NCBI GenBank assembly: GCA_054601695.1
Contig: BAAHQB010000383.1
Location: 62,001 to 126,000 of the forward strand
Reading direction: 5' to 3'
DNA: 64,000 nt
Source: Amorphochlora amoebiformis
Lineage: Eukaryota > Cercozoa > Chlorarachniophyceae
Made by a program: the position numbers and the translations under genes. How positions within the stretch are numbered: position 1 is the first letter of the stretch; the number at the start of each line of letters is the position of its first letter. The notes under the pieces are model-generated. The model saw only the letters and a program-made list of their open reading frames with translations, did no database searches and was not told the origin of the DNA. This document shows, in pieces, positions 39,045 through 62,382 of this stretch.

Positions 39045-39799
39045 ATATATATCAATATATGTATGCATATTTGAGAAGATATTGCACTATGTCTGCAATT
39101 TTGTTATTGTTTTTTTCTGTTTGTTGGTATGGTTTGGTTGTTGCTTTGTTCTGTATGTAGGTATGGTTCGGTTATTGCTTTGTTCTGTATGTTGTGCGTT
39201 TGTCATTGATTTTGGTCCGTATGCAAGTATAGTTCGGTTAGGTGTTTGCTATACTTCGCTCGTGTGTGTTTGTCATTGATTTTGGTCCGTATGCAAGTAT
39301 AGTTCGGTTGTGTGTTTGCTATACTTCGCTCGTGTGTGTTTGTCATTGATTTTGGTCCGTATGCAAGTATAGTTCGGTTGTGTGTTTGCTATACTTCGCT
39401 CGTGTGCGCTTATCATTGATTTTGGTCCGTATGCAAGTATAGTTCGGTTAGGTGTTTTTGGTATACTTCGGTTATGTGCGGTTGGTATTGATTTTGTTCT
39501 GTATGGAAGTATAGCTCAGCTATATGTGTTTTGTTTAGTTTGGTTGTGTGCGTTTGGCAATGATTAGTTGATGGGTTGTTGGGTGTACGTAGAGTATCGA
39601 AAGTGTGGTATAGCTGAGTCTCGAGTGTGGTATAGTTGAGTCGCAAGTGTGGTATAGTTGAGTCTCAATTGTGGTATAGGTGAGTTTGAAGTGTGGTGTA
39701 GGTGAGTTTAAGTATGGTATAGTCTTTGTCTAAAGCTACCGCTCTTTCTCCTCTTTCGTCATCGTACGACTCTTTTTCATTTCAACGGATATATTCTCC

Positions 39800-39848
<49 letters not shown>

Positions 39849-39870
39849 CACATATATATTATATATATAC

Positions 39871-39922
<52 letters not shown>

Positions 39923-40195
39923 GTATATAATATATTATATATATATACATACACATATATATAATATATTACATATGTATGTACATAGGTATATGTGCAT
40001 TTATATATATACACATATATACATATATATATATATATACATATATACATACACATATATATCTAAGTCTATATGTGTGTATATGTGTGTATATGTGTAT
40101 ATATGTGTTTGTGTGTATGTATGTGTATATGTGTATATAATGTGCACATAATATATAGTAAGCTATAATGTATGTATGTATGTATATATATATAT

Positions 40196-40255
<60 letters not shown>

Positions 40256-40289
40256 GTATTATTATACAATATATTATACACACACACAC

Positions 40290-40357
<68 letters not shown>

Positions 40358-41535
40358 ATACATGTATGTATATATTTGTATATATGTATATTTGTAGGCA
40401 AAGCATGTAATGAGAGTAGGTTTGTACCTCTTTCTGAATTTGTATCCCCGTCTTGTCGGCATACGCCTTGACGTCTAACCCCCCCGGAAATACCTAATGT
40501 CATTTGCCGCACAGTTATGTTGTATGTAACGCTAGAGGTTACAGCCTAGGATTGATGTCAGTGGTTCATGAAGAAAGAAACAGGTCGGCGATCGGGGAAT
40601 CGGGGATTTTCCCGGAAACCGTCTGGGGTGCCGATGGCGATGGCGATGGCGATGGCGATGGCGATGGCGATGGCGATGGCGATATATGTTAGTGTGCAAG
40701 TGGTTGGGTTGTTGGTAGTTGTTGTTTTCAGTGTACGAAAGTAAGTATGTTGAAATGTTACTTGCAGGTTCCTTAGGTGAACTTGTATGTGCATGGTGAC
40801 TTCAAGGTTGGACGAGAGGAACGGAAAGTCTCCGCCTGGAGAAGAAGACGGTGCAGAAGCCATTACAATTACATCCCCAACATATTTGCCGTTATATTTG
40901 TCATTCGTTGGATTAGGTTTCTTGGAATAATAGATTGGGGCCAGGGGCATCGGAGGGGTATGACTTGGGAAGGCTATTGGGGCATGGGGTCGGGTATGAG
41001 TTGGACAAGGCTATCGGGGCATGGGGTCGGGTATGAGTTGGACAAGGCTATTGGGGCATGGGGTCGGGTATGAGTTGGACAAAGGTATCGGGGCATGGGG
41101 TGGTATGAGTTGTACAAGGGTATCGGGGCATCGGGACGGGTATGAGTTGGACAAGGGTATCCGGGCATGGGGTCGGGTATGAGTTGGACAAGGGTATTGG
41201 CTTAGGAAAGGGTTATCGGGGGTTGAGGAAAGAGAATCGGGAGTTGGGAGAGGGTGTCGGGGTTTGAGGAAAGGGTATCGGGGCTTGGAAGAGGATATGA
41301 GGGTTTGAAAGAGGATGTCGGTGCTTGAGGAAAAGGGTGTCGAAGATGTGAGTTTGTTTGATAGGGGAGGGGAGGGGAGGGTTCGAGGTTGGAATGGGAA
41401 CGAGATGTGTGGTTTGGATTAGTGATTAGTGTGGTGTATGTTTACGGACCGTGTTTGATGTAGGCAAGCTTGGCGTTTGTGAAAGTCTGGAATCAATATC
41501 AAAATGTCAGATCGTCATATGTAACAAAATGCGGT

Positions 41536-41578
<43 letters not shown>

Positions 41579-41655
41579 CATATACATATATATATCTCAC
41601 ACGACAATATCAAAATGTCTTTTTTTTCGTCATGTGTAACAAATGTGGTAATATA

Positions 41656-41697
<42 letters not shown>

Positions 41698-41714
41698 ATT
41701 GTGTATTTGTATAT

Positions 41715-41749
<35 letters not shown>

Positions 41750-42656
41750 TCACATGTATATAAATGTACATGTACATATTATATTATGTGAGTTTGTATG
41801 CCTTGTACAAGCGATCTCGCATCTGCTCTGGAAGCACAACGTCGTCCACTGTTAGGGTTAGGGCTCGGACTTAGCGCGGGTTAGGGCTAGGGCTAGGGGA
41901 GCTGGGGCTAAAGTTAGGGCTATGGTTAGGGTAAGTGCCAAGGTTAGGGTGAGAAGTAGGGTTAGGGTGAGAAGCAGGGTTAGGGTGAAAAGTAGGGTGT
42001 CGGGTGAGTGAGAAGTAGGGTGTCGGGTGAGTGAGAAGCAGGGTGTCGGGTGAGTGAGAAGCAGGGAGTCGGGTGAGAAGTAGGGGTGTCGGGTGTGTGA
42101 GAAGTAGGGTGTCGGGTGAGTGAGAAGCAGGGTGTTGGGTGAGTGAGAAGCAGGGCTTAGGGTGAGAAGTAGGGTTAGGGTGAGTGAGAAGTAGGGTTAG
42201 TGTGAGAAGCAGGGTCAGGGTGAGAAGTAGCGTTAGGGTGAGTGAGAAGTAGGGTTTGGGTGAGAAGCAGGGTTAGGAGTGAGGTGAGATGGGTGAGGTG
42301 GGTGAGGTGGGTGAGGTGGTGGGCGGTTGAAAGAAAAGAAGATTATTTAGTAGCATGCACGGATGAGTTAGTATTGGTTTGGGTAGAAGCGTTGAGTATG
42401 CAAACCGGTATCCAAGATAGTGACGGGCAGTTTTTTGATTTTGTCGATGAAACGATCCGTGGATGATTTCAAGCAATTCAACGTCAGACGAGACCCTAGA
42501 TCTGTGATCATCATCATGAAAACAAGAGAATTATATCATGCGTGCATAAAGTGAAGTTAATAGGGTGTGGTTGGCACGAGTGTGAGCACCTCTTCTGGTT
42601 AGCGTTTCGAGCTGCTCCACAACGAAGTCCACGGCGTCTGCGTGGGTTGCAGGCAT
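35033..42656 (-). CDS. Gene B: 13-exon gene, 252-aa protein with ER/K-type charged helix
   Basis: Minus-strand exons in order: 42656-42590 (ATG), 42495-42406, 41848-41809, 41486-41450, 40920-40783, 40466-40428, 39798-39740, 38950-38899, 38488-38453, 37970-37928, 37690-37659, 36967-36929, 35119-35033 (stop TAG). All twelve junctions agree in phase and the total, 759 nt, closes to 252 codons plus stop. The protein begins [19 protein letters not shown], continues [20 protein letters not shown], a Ser/Pro-rich linker, then from about residue 150 an Arg/Glu/Lys helix ([42 protein letters not shown]), then [10 protein letters not shown], an acidic patch [13 protein letters not shown] and a short tail. 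Such ER/K stretches can form single alpha helices; function unknown. Exon 41486-41450 has an alternative frame that needs a GC donor at 41801. Introns hold TA runs and minisatellites. Confidence 0.7.
35370..35850. repeat. CCCATTACGATAGAAACACA minisatellite
   Basis: About twelve copies of a 36-38-bp unit (CATTACGATAGAAACACATC, TCACCATACATATGA) in a gene B intron. Confidence 0.95.
35930..36920. repeat. (TA)n blocks with duplicated unique spacer
   Basis: TA runs. TATCATTATTGTTGTTAT occurs at 36344 and 36526, and a TGTCTTT(A/G)TATGTAAGTACA motif occurs at about 36691 and 36760. Confidence 0.93.
36975..37060. repeat. Short duplication next to a gene B acceptor
   Basis: Two to three copies of CATGCAAGTATGCAAAATC(A/G)(C/T)G. 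On the minus strand the unit reads into CTTGCATACAG, the acceptor of exon 36967-36929. Confidence 0.8.
37260..37338. repeat. (ATGACAG)n heptamer array
   Basis: About eleven units, intronic to gene B. Confidence 0.95.
38505..38822. repeat. 19-21-bp minisatellite containing an acceptor-like core
   Basis: About fifteen copies of CATCGACTCATTTAACACAC. Minus-strand reading TTAAATGAGTCG grades into TTAAATGAGTCAG, the acceptor of gene B exon 38488-38453, so the array abuts and resembles the splice site. Confidence 0.93.
39165..39470. repeat. 68-bp minisatellite
   Basis: Four copies with TTTGTCATTGATTTTGGTCC and GTATGCAAGTATAGTTCGGTT. Intronic to gene B. Confidence 0.95.
39800..40395. repeat. (TA)n/(TG)n block
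   Basis: TA, TG and CA runs in the gene B intron between exons 40428 and 39798. The upstream acceptor is formed by the end of a TA run (minus-strand TATATAG). Confidence 0.93.
40633..40683. repeat. (GGCGAT)n
   Basis: Eight perfect GC-rich hexamers in a gene B intron. Confidence 0.97.
40955..41345. repeat. 36-bp minisatellite GGCATGGGGTCGGGTATGAG
   Basis: Seven copies (unit ends GTTGGACAAGG(C/G)TAT), then degenerate GGTATCGGGG repeats. Gene B intron. Confidence 0.95.
41860..42320. repeat. AGGGTGAGTGAGAAGTAGGG array
   Basis: Twenty or so imperfect 16-22-bp units rich in GTTAGGGT. Lies between gene B exons 2 and 3 (on the minus strand). Confidence 0.93.
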
Positions 42657-42699
42657 CTCGCCCTACGACACATCCGGACAGAAGCAATGCCATCAACAC

Positions 42700-43400
42700 A
42701 CGAACACGTCACGACCACACCACGAACACACGGACACCGTCACAAATACCGTCACGGACACCCTCAAACACGCTCACGCATACCATCACGAACACGCTCA
42801 CGGACACCCTATCTCACACGCTCACGGTCACCGTCACTCACGCTCACGGTCACCGTCACTCACGCTCACGGAAACCGTCGCGTGGTTGGACTCGAGTGGT
42901 TCGGATCGTTGGATTCGAGTGCTTCGGATGGATTCGGATTGTTCGGTATGAGTGCTTCGGATGGTGGATTCGAGTGCTTTAGATGGGTTCGGATGTGTTC
43001 GGATGAGTTCGGATGGTTACGTGTGAGTGGTCCGATGGTTGGATTTGAGGGCTTCGGATGAGTTCGGATGGTTAGGTATGACTGGTTTGGATGGTTAGGT
43101 ATGACTGGTTCGGATGGTTAGGTATGACTGTTCGGATAGTTGGATTCGAGCGGTTTGGATGATACGATTGGACTGGTTGAGATAGTTGCATTCGAGTGGT
43201 TGAGATGCTTGCATTCGAGTGGTTGAGATAGTTGCATTCGAGTGGTTGAGATAGGTGCATTCGAGTGGTTGAGATATAGTTGCATTCGATTTTTGAGATA
43301 GGTGCATTCGAGTGGTTGAGATAGGTGCATACGAGTAGTTGAGATAGTTGCATTCGAGTGGGTGAGAAATAGTTGCATTCGAGTGGTTGGGATGGTCGGA
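42700..43400. repeat. Two arrays upstream of gene B
   Basis: At 42715-42885 there are CACGCTCACGGTCACCGTCA-type units. At 43180-43395 there are about nine copies of a 24-bp unit GTTGCATTCGAGTGGTTGAG. They occupy the presumed shared 5' region of genes B and C; no TATA or other promoter motif can be called in it. Confidence 0.9.
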
Positions 43401-43552
43401 GTCGCATGGTTCGGATGGTTAGATAAGGCAGTTTGAGTTGGTCGTACAGGCACTCAGTGGTTATATGAATGAATCCTTCGGTCTTCCCATCTTATCACGA
43501 CCAAGCATTTATCGTATAACACAAAATTCACACGCTTGGTAGATCCATACAA

Positions 43553-43602
<50 letters not shown>

Positions 43603-43627
43603 TTATATATACATATAGATATATATA

Positions 43628-43677
<50 letters not shown>

Positions 43678-43688
43678 GTGTATGCGTA

Positions 43689-43752
<64 letters not shown>

Positions 43753-43868
43753 TATACATACATACATATATTTATATATACATACATATCGTGTACACAT
43801 ACCTTTACATTATCATATTATAATACATACATACATATACATATATATATATATGTATATGGATATAT

Positions 43869-43919
43869 ATGGATTGGTATTCGAACCTTAGGGAAGCTCT
43901 CGAGAATATACTTCTTCAA
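43869..43919 (+). CDS. Possible first exon of gene C
   Basis: ATG-initiated 17 codons (MDWYSNLREALENILLQ) end at a GTAAAAGT donor. The last part of this exon, the donor and about 70 bp of intron are duplicated at about 44011-44100, where the ATG part is missing. The link to downstream gene C exons is not proven. Confidence 0.35.
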
Positions 43920-44124
43920 GTAAAAGTCGGGCATGTACCTACAAATATCAAACATACAATATATCAATCACTATATTATCCATTCCGTACACACACGCAC
44001 ACATATGTATATAGCTCTCGAGATTATACTACTTCAAGTAAAAGTCGGGCATGTAGTACAAATATCAAACATACAATATCAATCACTGTATTATCCATTT
44101 TATTTTTTTTGTTTGTTGGCATAC

Positions 44125-44455
44125 AGGTGGATGTTTGTTGGCATACAGGAGGATGTTGGTGGGCATGAATGCCGCATAAAGGAGGATGTTTGTTGGCATG
44201 AATGGCGCATACAGGAGGATGTTTGTTGGCATGAATGTCGCATACAGGAGGATGTTTGTTGGCATGAATGGCACATACAGGAGGATGTTTGTTGGCATAC
44301 AGGAGGATGTTTGTTGGCATACAGGAGGATGTCTGTTGGCATGAATGGCGCATACAGGAGGATGTTTGTTGGCATGAATGTCGCATACAGGAGGATATTT
44401 GTTGGCATGAGTATCACATACAGGAGGATGTTTGTTGGTATGAATGGCACATAAA
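44125..44455. repeat. 33-bp minisatellite, open in all frames
   Basis: About nine copies of a 33-bp unit (AGGAGGATGTTTGTTGGCAT, GAATGGCGCATAC), some shortened by an 18-bp deletion. Because 33 is a multiple of three, long repetitive frames exist on both strands; I see no evidence that they are translated. Confidence 0.93.
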
Positions 44456-44654
44456 AAGGCACGACGGTGATATGGATACGCTATCCTTTCGTGCTTGGGC
44501 TTACAAGGGAGAAGGCTTACATTTGCACACTGGATGGTTGCATTTGCATAATAGATGTTTGCGTTCGCACAATAGAGTTTTCATTTGCATAATTGATGTT
44601 GGAGGTGTTGGATATAGTTGGTTTGGTGTGTGAGTGTGACGTGTTTGACCCTAG

Positions 44655-44796
44655 CATGGTGGTCCATGTGGGAGACTGGTGGAAGGGCTTGGTGTCGACA
44701 AACGAGTTGCACAGAATTAAGGAACTCACACGCTCAGGATACCTACCGTACCATTATCGTGACATCGTGACATCGTTAGATGATAACATCATAGTA
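44655..44796 (+). CDS. Coding-like stretch, candidate gene C exon
   Basis: After a CCCTAG acceptor, the frame reads MVVHVGDWWKGLVSTNELHR and IKELTRSGYLPYHYRDIVTS, with possible donors GTTAGA (44775) and GTATGA (44794); otherwise it stops at 44799. Composition is that of an ordinary globular protein, unlike the surroundings. Unknown family; its phase could not be linked to neighbours. Confidence 0.4.
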
Positions 44797-45149
44797 TGAT
44801 AATCTAGATACACTCATACTCATTAACTCTACGATCATCACTAGCACCACTGAATCCGAGGTTACACTTACAAGCTTAGCCTAAAGCTCATTTGGGGAGG
44901 GTCAAGACTAAGTTCGGGTTCGGTTGTGGGGCTATAGGAGTAAGTTCGGGGCTTGGTTGGGGGCTACAAGAGTGAGTTCGGAGCTCAGTTGGGAGGCTTA
45001 CAAGAGTTAGTTCGGTTCAGTTGAGGCGGGAGGGCTACAAGAGTAAGTTCGGAGTTAAGTTGGGGGGGGGGAATATACAGGAGTGAGGTCGGGGCTCAGT
45101 TGGGCAGGACACAAGAGTAAATTACAAGAGCAAGTTTGGGGTTTAAAAC

Positions 45150-45241
45150 GATTTGATGTTTTCGGTTCTACCTCCCGGCGAAGTGGAGAGCCATGTAACC
45201 TCCGAGAGACACCCCAAATATGTGGCATTTTGTCACCTAAT
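45150..45241 (+). CDS. Coding-like stretch, candidate gene C exon
   Basis: Frame with VLPPGEVESHVTSERHPKYV followed by AFCHL, ending at a GTATTA donor (45242). A second frame is also open, so coding is only suggested. Confidence 0.3.
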
Positions 45242-45712
45242 GTATTATCCCTAGGTTTAACATTCATACTATCAGTGCCAACGAACACACGAACATGATG
45301 TACTAATCATACACTACACACACAAATTTACATATATACATATATATACACATATATATATTAATATATATACATACATATATGAATATATATATATATA
45401 TACATATGCACATATATTTATATATACACACATATATATAATATACATACATATATATATATATATATATGTGTGTATATCACGAATAATATATAATACA
45501 TATAATGTTTATTTGGAGTTTAGATGTAGGGTTACATTGATCGCCGCCAGAAATCTGTAAAATCCATCCACCCACTTACCGTGCTCCCAGTAATCTGCCC
45601 ACTATGTACATATATATGCTTTGAGATATATATATATATATATATATATTATATAATATATGTGTATATGTGATATATATATATATAAATATATATAATA
45701 TATATGTGTATA

Positions 45713-45759
<47 letters not shown>

Positions 45760-45834
45760 GGTATACATATAATATATATATATGTATATATATATGTATA
45801 TATTATATGTATATGAAGCTAGTTGAAAGAGATA

Positions 45835-46290
45835 TAGCAATAGGAGGGAGAGAAGTATGAATGGATATGAATGAGTGTGAATGGATATGAATATCATTAT
45901 CAATGGATATGAATGAGATGAATGGATATGAATATGAATATCAATGGATACGAATATGAACATGAATATCCATGGATACGAATATGAATATGAATGAATA
46001 TGAATGAGTGTGAATGGATATGAATATTGAATATCAATGCACATGAAGAAGTATGAATAGATAATGAATATGAATACGAATGGATATCAATATGAGTTAT
46101 GAATGGATATGAACATGGATGCATATGAATGAGTATGAATGGATATCAATAGAGTTATGAATGGATATGAATATGAATGCATATGAATGAGTATGAATGG
46201 ATGTAAATTAAAAATGAATGGATATGAATTTGAGTGAGAATGAATGTGAATGGATATGAATGTGAATGGTTATGGATATGAATTTTCATG
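45835..46290. repeat. GAATGGATATGAATATGAAT array
   Basis: Degenerate 6-mer/12-mer array of ATGAAT/GGATAT over 450 bp. The following 46300-46760 has repeated CATCTCGTATTAGTTGTCTA-like units. Confidence 0.93.
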
Positions 46291-46892
46291 TTGATTCCAT
46301 TCGTAGTGTTGTGTTATTGTATAAGGAACATCTCGTATTAATTATCTAGACGCTGCATATCTCGTAATGATTGAATGATATATATTCCTCATCTCGTATC
46401 TACCATATAACAGTATGAATCCATTTGGTCATCTCATATTAATTATCTAGAGGCTACATCTGATTTTCGTTGTCTATACAAAACATCATCTCGTATGAGT
46501 AATCCATACGGTACATCTCGTATTTAGTATCTGGACGCTACATATCGCTTAGTTGTCTATACGGTTATCCATCTCGCATTAGTTGTCTATAATATAATAC
46601 GGTTCGTCTCGTTTTAGTTGTCCATACGGTTGATCTCGCTTAGCTGTCTATCGGTTGATCATCTCGCTTTTATTTCTCATAACACTTGATCTCTTCTACT
46701 TGTCTATGTATTACTTACTTGTCTACACACTGCATCTGTTATTAATCGTATTGGTGATTGGTATTCGTTTGAGGTTGGTGAGGTTGGTGAGGTTGGTGAG
46801 GTTGGTGACCTGTGCCGAAATCACGTGGTACCCCTTGCTCCCAAGACTCATCACCTTCATATATTCAAAAACACAATATGTATTTAAATATT

Positions 46893-47600
<708 letters not shown>

Positions 47601-47619
47601 TGCAACATACATATGCGTG

Positions 47620-56972
<9,353 letters not shown>

Positions 56973-57219
56973 CTTTCGTCTTTCCACTAATCGCCGAGCC
57001 TTATTTCGTCTAAACATCTGTCCTGGCCTCTGAAATAGAGGCAATCGCTCAATTCCCAATCGACCGCACGTTCCCATGTTCCCTCTCCTTCCCTGGACTC
57101 TTCAGAACCCTACCCCCCCGTACCCTTGATTGTATGCTATTCCCATAGTGAAAAATTCCGAGATTCTTCCTGTGTTTGTTTCTGTGCGGGTTCTAGGTGT
57201 GAGCGCTTCCAAGTTGACA

Positions 57220-58052
57220 TCAAGAGCGACAGCATGACGATCTTGAAAGCGTGGTGGTGGTTTTGGTGTTGAACGAGGGGGAGCCCTTACCGCCATTGAG
57301 GAGAGCACTTCCCGAGTTACCGGATTTTTTGGTAGAAGATGACTTCTTGGCCTTGTTGCAGCAGAACCAGGTGATATCTGAATCTTCGTCCTCGTCATCG
57401 CCATTAGCTTTTGCACGCTCGTAAACATCCTGCTCGAGCTTCTCTTGGATCTTAGAGCTGCTCTCTATAACCTGGTCGTCGTACAGCTTGTAGCTCGGAA
57501 GCTTCTGGTCGCTTTCCTTCTCGTCGCGATCGGCCGCCGCCAGCACTCGAGGAAGCTTGTTCGTGTTTTTTTTCTTTTCTCCGGTTTCGGAACCCTTGGG
57601 CTTGTACCCGCGCTGTTGGCGGGGCGATCCTAGGCCGTCGTCAAGCATGGTAACCTCGACGGGGTTGCGGTCAAGCGCAATTCTTCCCGATTCATCGAGC
57701 TTGAACGATAATTTCGACAAAGGAGACGCCATGGGTGATCGGAGCTTGATAATGGGCAGCGAATGGCGCCGCCCAGAGGCAGCGTTCGCGGCCTGAAGGG
57801 CATTTCTGTTCAGCATCATGATGCCTCCTGTGGAGCCCCGCCGGTAGCTTTTTTGTTTCTGGGAAGACACAAAAACATATTCAGATTGGTATCATGCCCA
57901 AAAACTCATACGATTTTAGTCATCAGGCGCGAAATCTGTACTCCGAAACCAGCCCTTTTTCCTCGAATAAAGTTCAGCACCCTTCCTAGAGGTTTATGCT
58001 CGCTATTTCACGATGGACGGTTTGGAACCTCTTTGGTTTTGGGGACTTCCAT
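57220..58052 (-). CDS. Gene D: 220-aa low-complexity protein with Cys-Cys sites
   Basis: Two exons: 58052-58029 (MEVPKTKE, then donor GTTCCA) and 57858-57220 (after TGTCTTCCCAG), both phase 0. The large frame is open for 212 codons, unlike any repeat artefact. It is rich in Ser, Lys, Gly and Asp. It has RRGST and GRRHSLP, which look like basophilic-kinase or 14-3-3 sites, an acidic run DDEDEDSD followed by WFCCNKAKK, and ends SSCCRS. Cys-Cys next to Lys clusters suggests palmitoylation and membrane binding (inference). No catalytic domain. It is divergent from the Galpha gene, with 150 bp between start codons, and convergent with gene C (stops 248 bp apart). Family not recognised. The tiny first exon is the less certain part. 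Confidence 0.7.
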
Positions 58053-58202
58053 CGTGTGTTGAGCGGCCACAGGCGGCTATGAAAATCGGTCAAAAAGATT
58101 TGTTAAAAAGGCGGGTTAGAAATCGATATCGCTTGCGGTTCTAGTCGCGACAGACCCAAGCAAAACAGTCACTGCGCCCGGATACGCTAACGACCAGGCA
58201 GA
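58053..58202. promoter_or_regulatory. Probable shared 5' region of genes D and E
   Basis: 150 bp between two divergent start codons. Repeat-free and moderately GC-rich compared with introns. It must hold the 5' UTRs and proximal promoter elements of both genes unless these overlap. No TATA box is evident. Confidence 0.5.
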
Positions 58203-60999
<2,797 letters not shown>

Positions 61000-61450
61000 C
61001 CTACGCTCTCGACGATAATCTAGGCAATGGTCTAGTCATCGCTGAATCCATTCATTTTGCCAACGGTGGCGAGTTTGTGGTCGAATTTGGCAGCCTAGAG
61101 CAGCACGGGGGAATCACGGTAATTGTTTCTGTAGTAGCTTACGTTCATAGTCGCTGGCTAGTCTTCGGCCCAAGTTGTCCAAACGGATCATGCACATACA
61201 ATCTTAAGGTGTTCAAATTTCGACATCGAATGTAACAGTATTCAGAATATCACAGTATACATATATTTATTCACATACTAGCTAGCACATACTCATCTAG
61301 AAAAGTATGTACATAATAATGTGTGTTTAGTTATATACTATACATCATAATATCTAGATATACATATATGCACATATACACATACACATACATAAATAAA
61401 TTTTTTTTTATAAATATCTAGATTTATATATATATATACTTATTGTGTAG

Positions 61451-61492
<42 letters not shown>

Positions 61493-62015
61493 TAATATTG
61501 TGTATCATGAGTACTAGAAACACACATTGTATATATATCTAGATATGTAATATCTAGAATATATATACTAGATATATATAGGTATGTTGTCTAGATGCTA
61601 TAGAGATGTCGCACATCTAGACATGCATGTACTCGTGACTAGTACGGTCTAGACGGTATATCCGATCGCGATCAGATGAATGACATTGATACCATCATGC
61701 TGATTCATGCGCATGCATGTGAAACTACCAAACTCATGAGCTATATGACTACTAGACTAGGCCAGAGATTGCATGCTTACTAGGCTTAATTTCTGTTACT
61801 GTTGTCTAGGTTGTACGCAAATTTACCACGTACGCGCAAAATTAGTAAAAGTACTAGAGTACTTCATGGGATGGGCATGGCCATATGATCTAGGCTGTGT
61901 TTCTGTGATCGACTGCTGTAGTGCCACATGATTACCAGCCTGAAAATTTATTTAGAATTGCTCAACAGCGATGAGACTGATGATGAAGCTCATTGAATCG
62001 CGACACTCACTAGAC
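61000..62015. other. Spacer between convergent genes E and F
   Basis: Presumed 3' UTRs, a TA run near 61450-61490, and CTAGAT-rich unique sequence like that at 55.9-56.4 kb. No gene seen. Confidence 0.5.
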
Positions 62016-62152
62016 TCAAGCCGCAGACAGACGTGCACGCTTTGGTCGTCGAATTCCCGCAGGATCGACCCGTACCTGACACAAATCATCTTTTTACTTC
62101 TACGTCAATATCTATAAATAAAATATTCATATATCTAGATGTACATATATAT

Positions 62153-62186
<34 letters not shown>

Positions 62187-62201
62187 TTACATATAGATTA
62201 T

Positions 62202-62239
<38 letters not shown>

Positions 62240-62325
62240 TATATGTATACGTATTTGTATACGTATACTTAAATTTATGTACATACATAAATATATATTC
62301 ACAAATAGCAATATGTATATATATG

Positions 62326-62382
<57 letters not shown>

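Noticed and set aside
40585-40634. Minus-strand exon between the GGCGAT repeat and 40585
   Set aside because: No frame joins both neighbouring gene B exons in phase; gene B closes without it.
42242-42466. Plus-strand frame ending in [16 protein letters not shown]
   Set aside because: Antisense of gene B exon 42495-42406.
46812-46885. Exon at 46.8 kb on either strand
   Set aside because: Both strands give plausible short frames ([16 protein letters not shown] on +, [15 protein letters not shown] on -) and neither links in phase.
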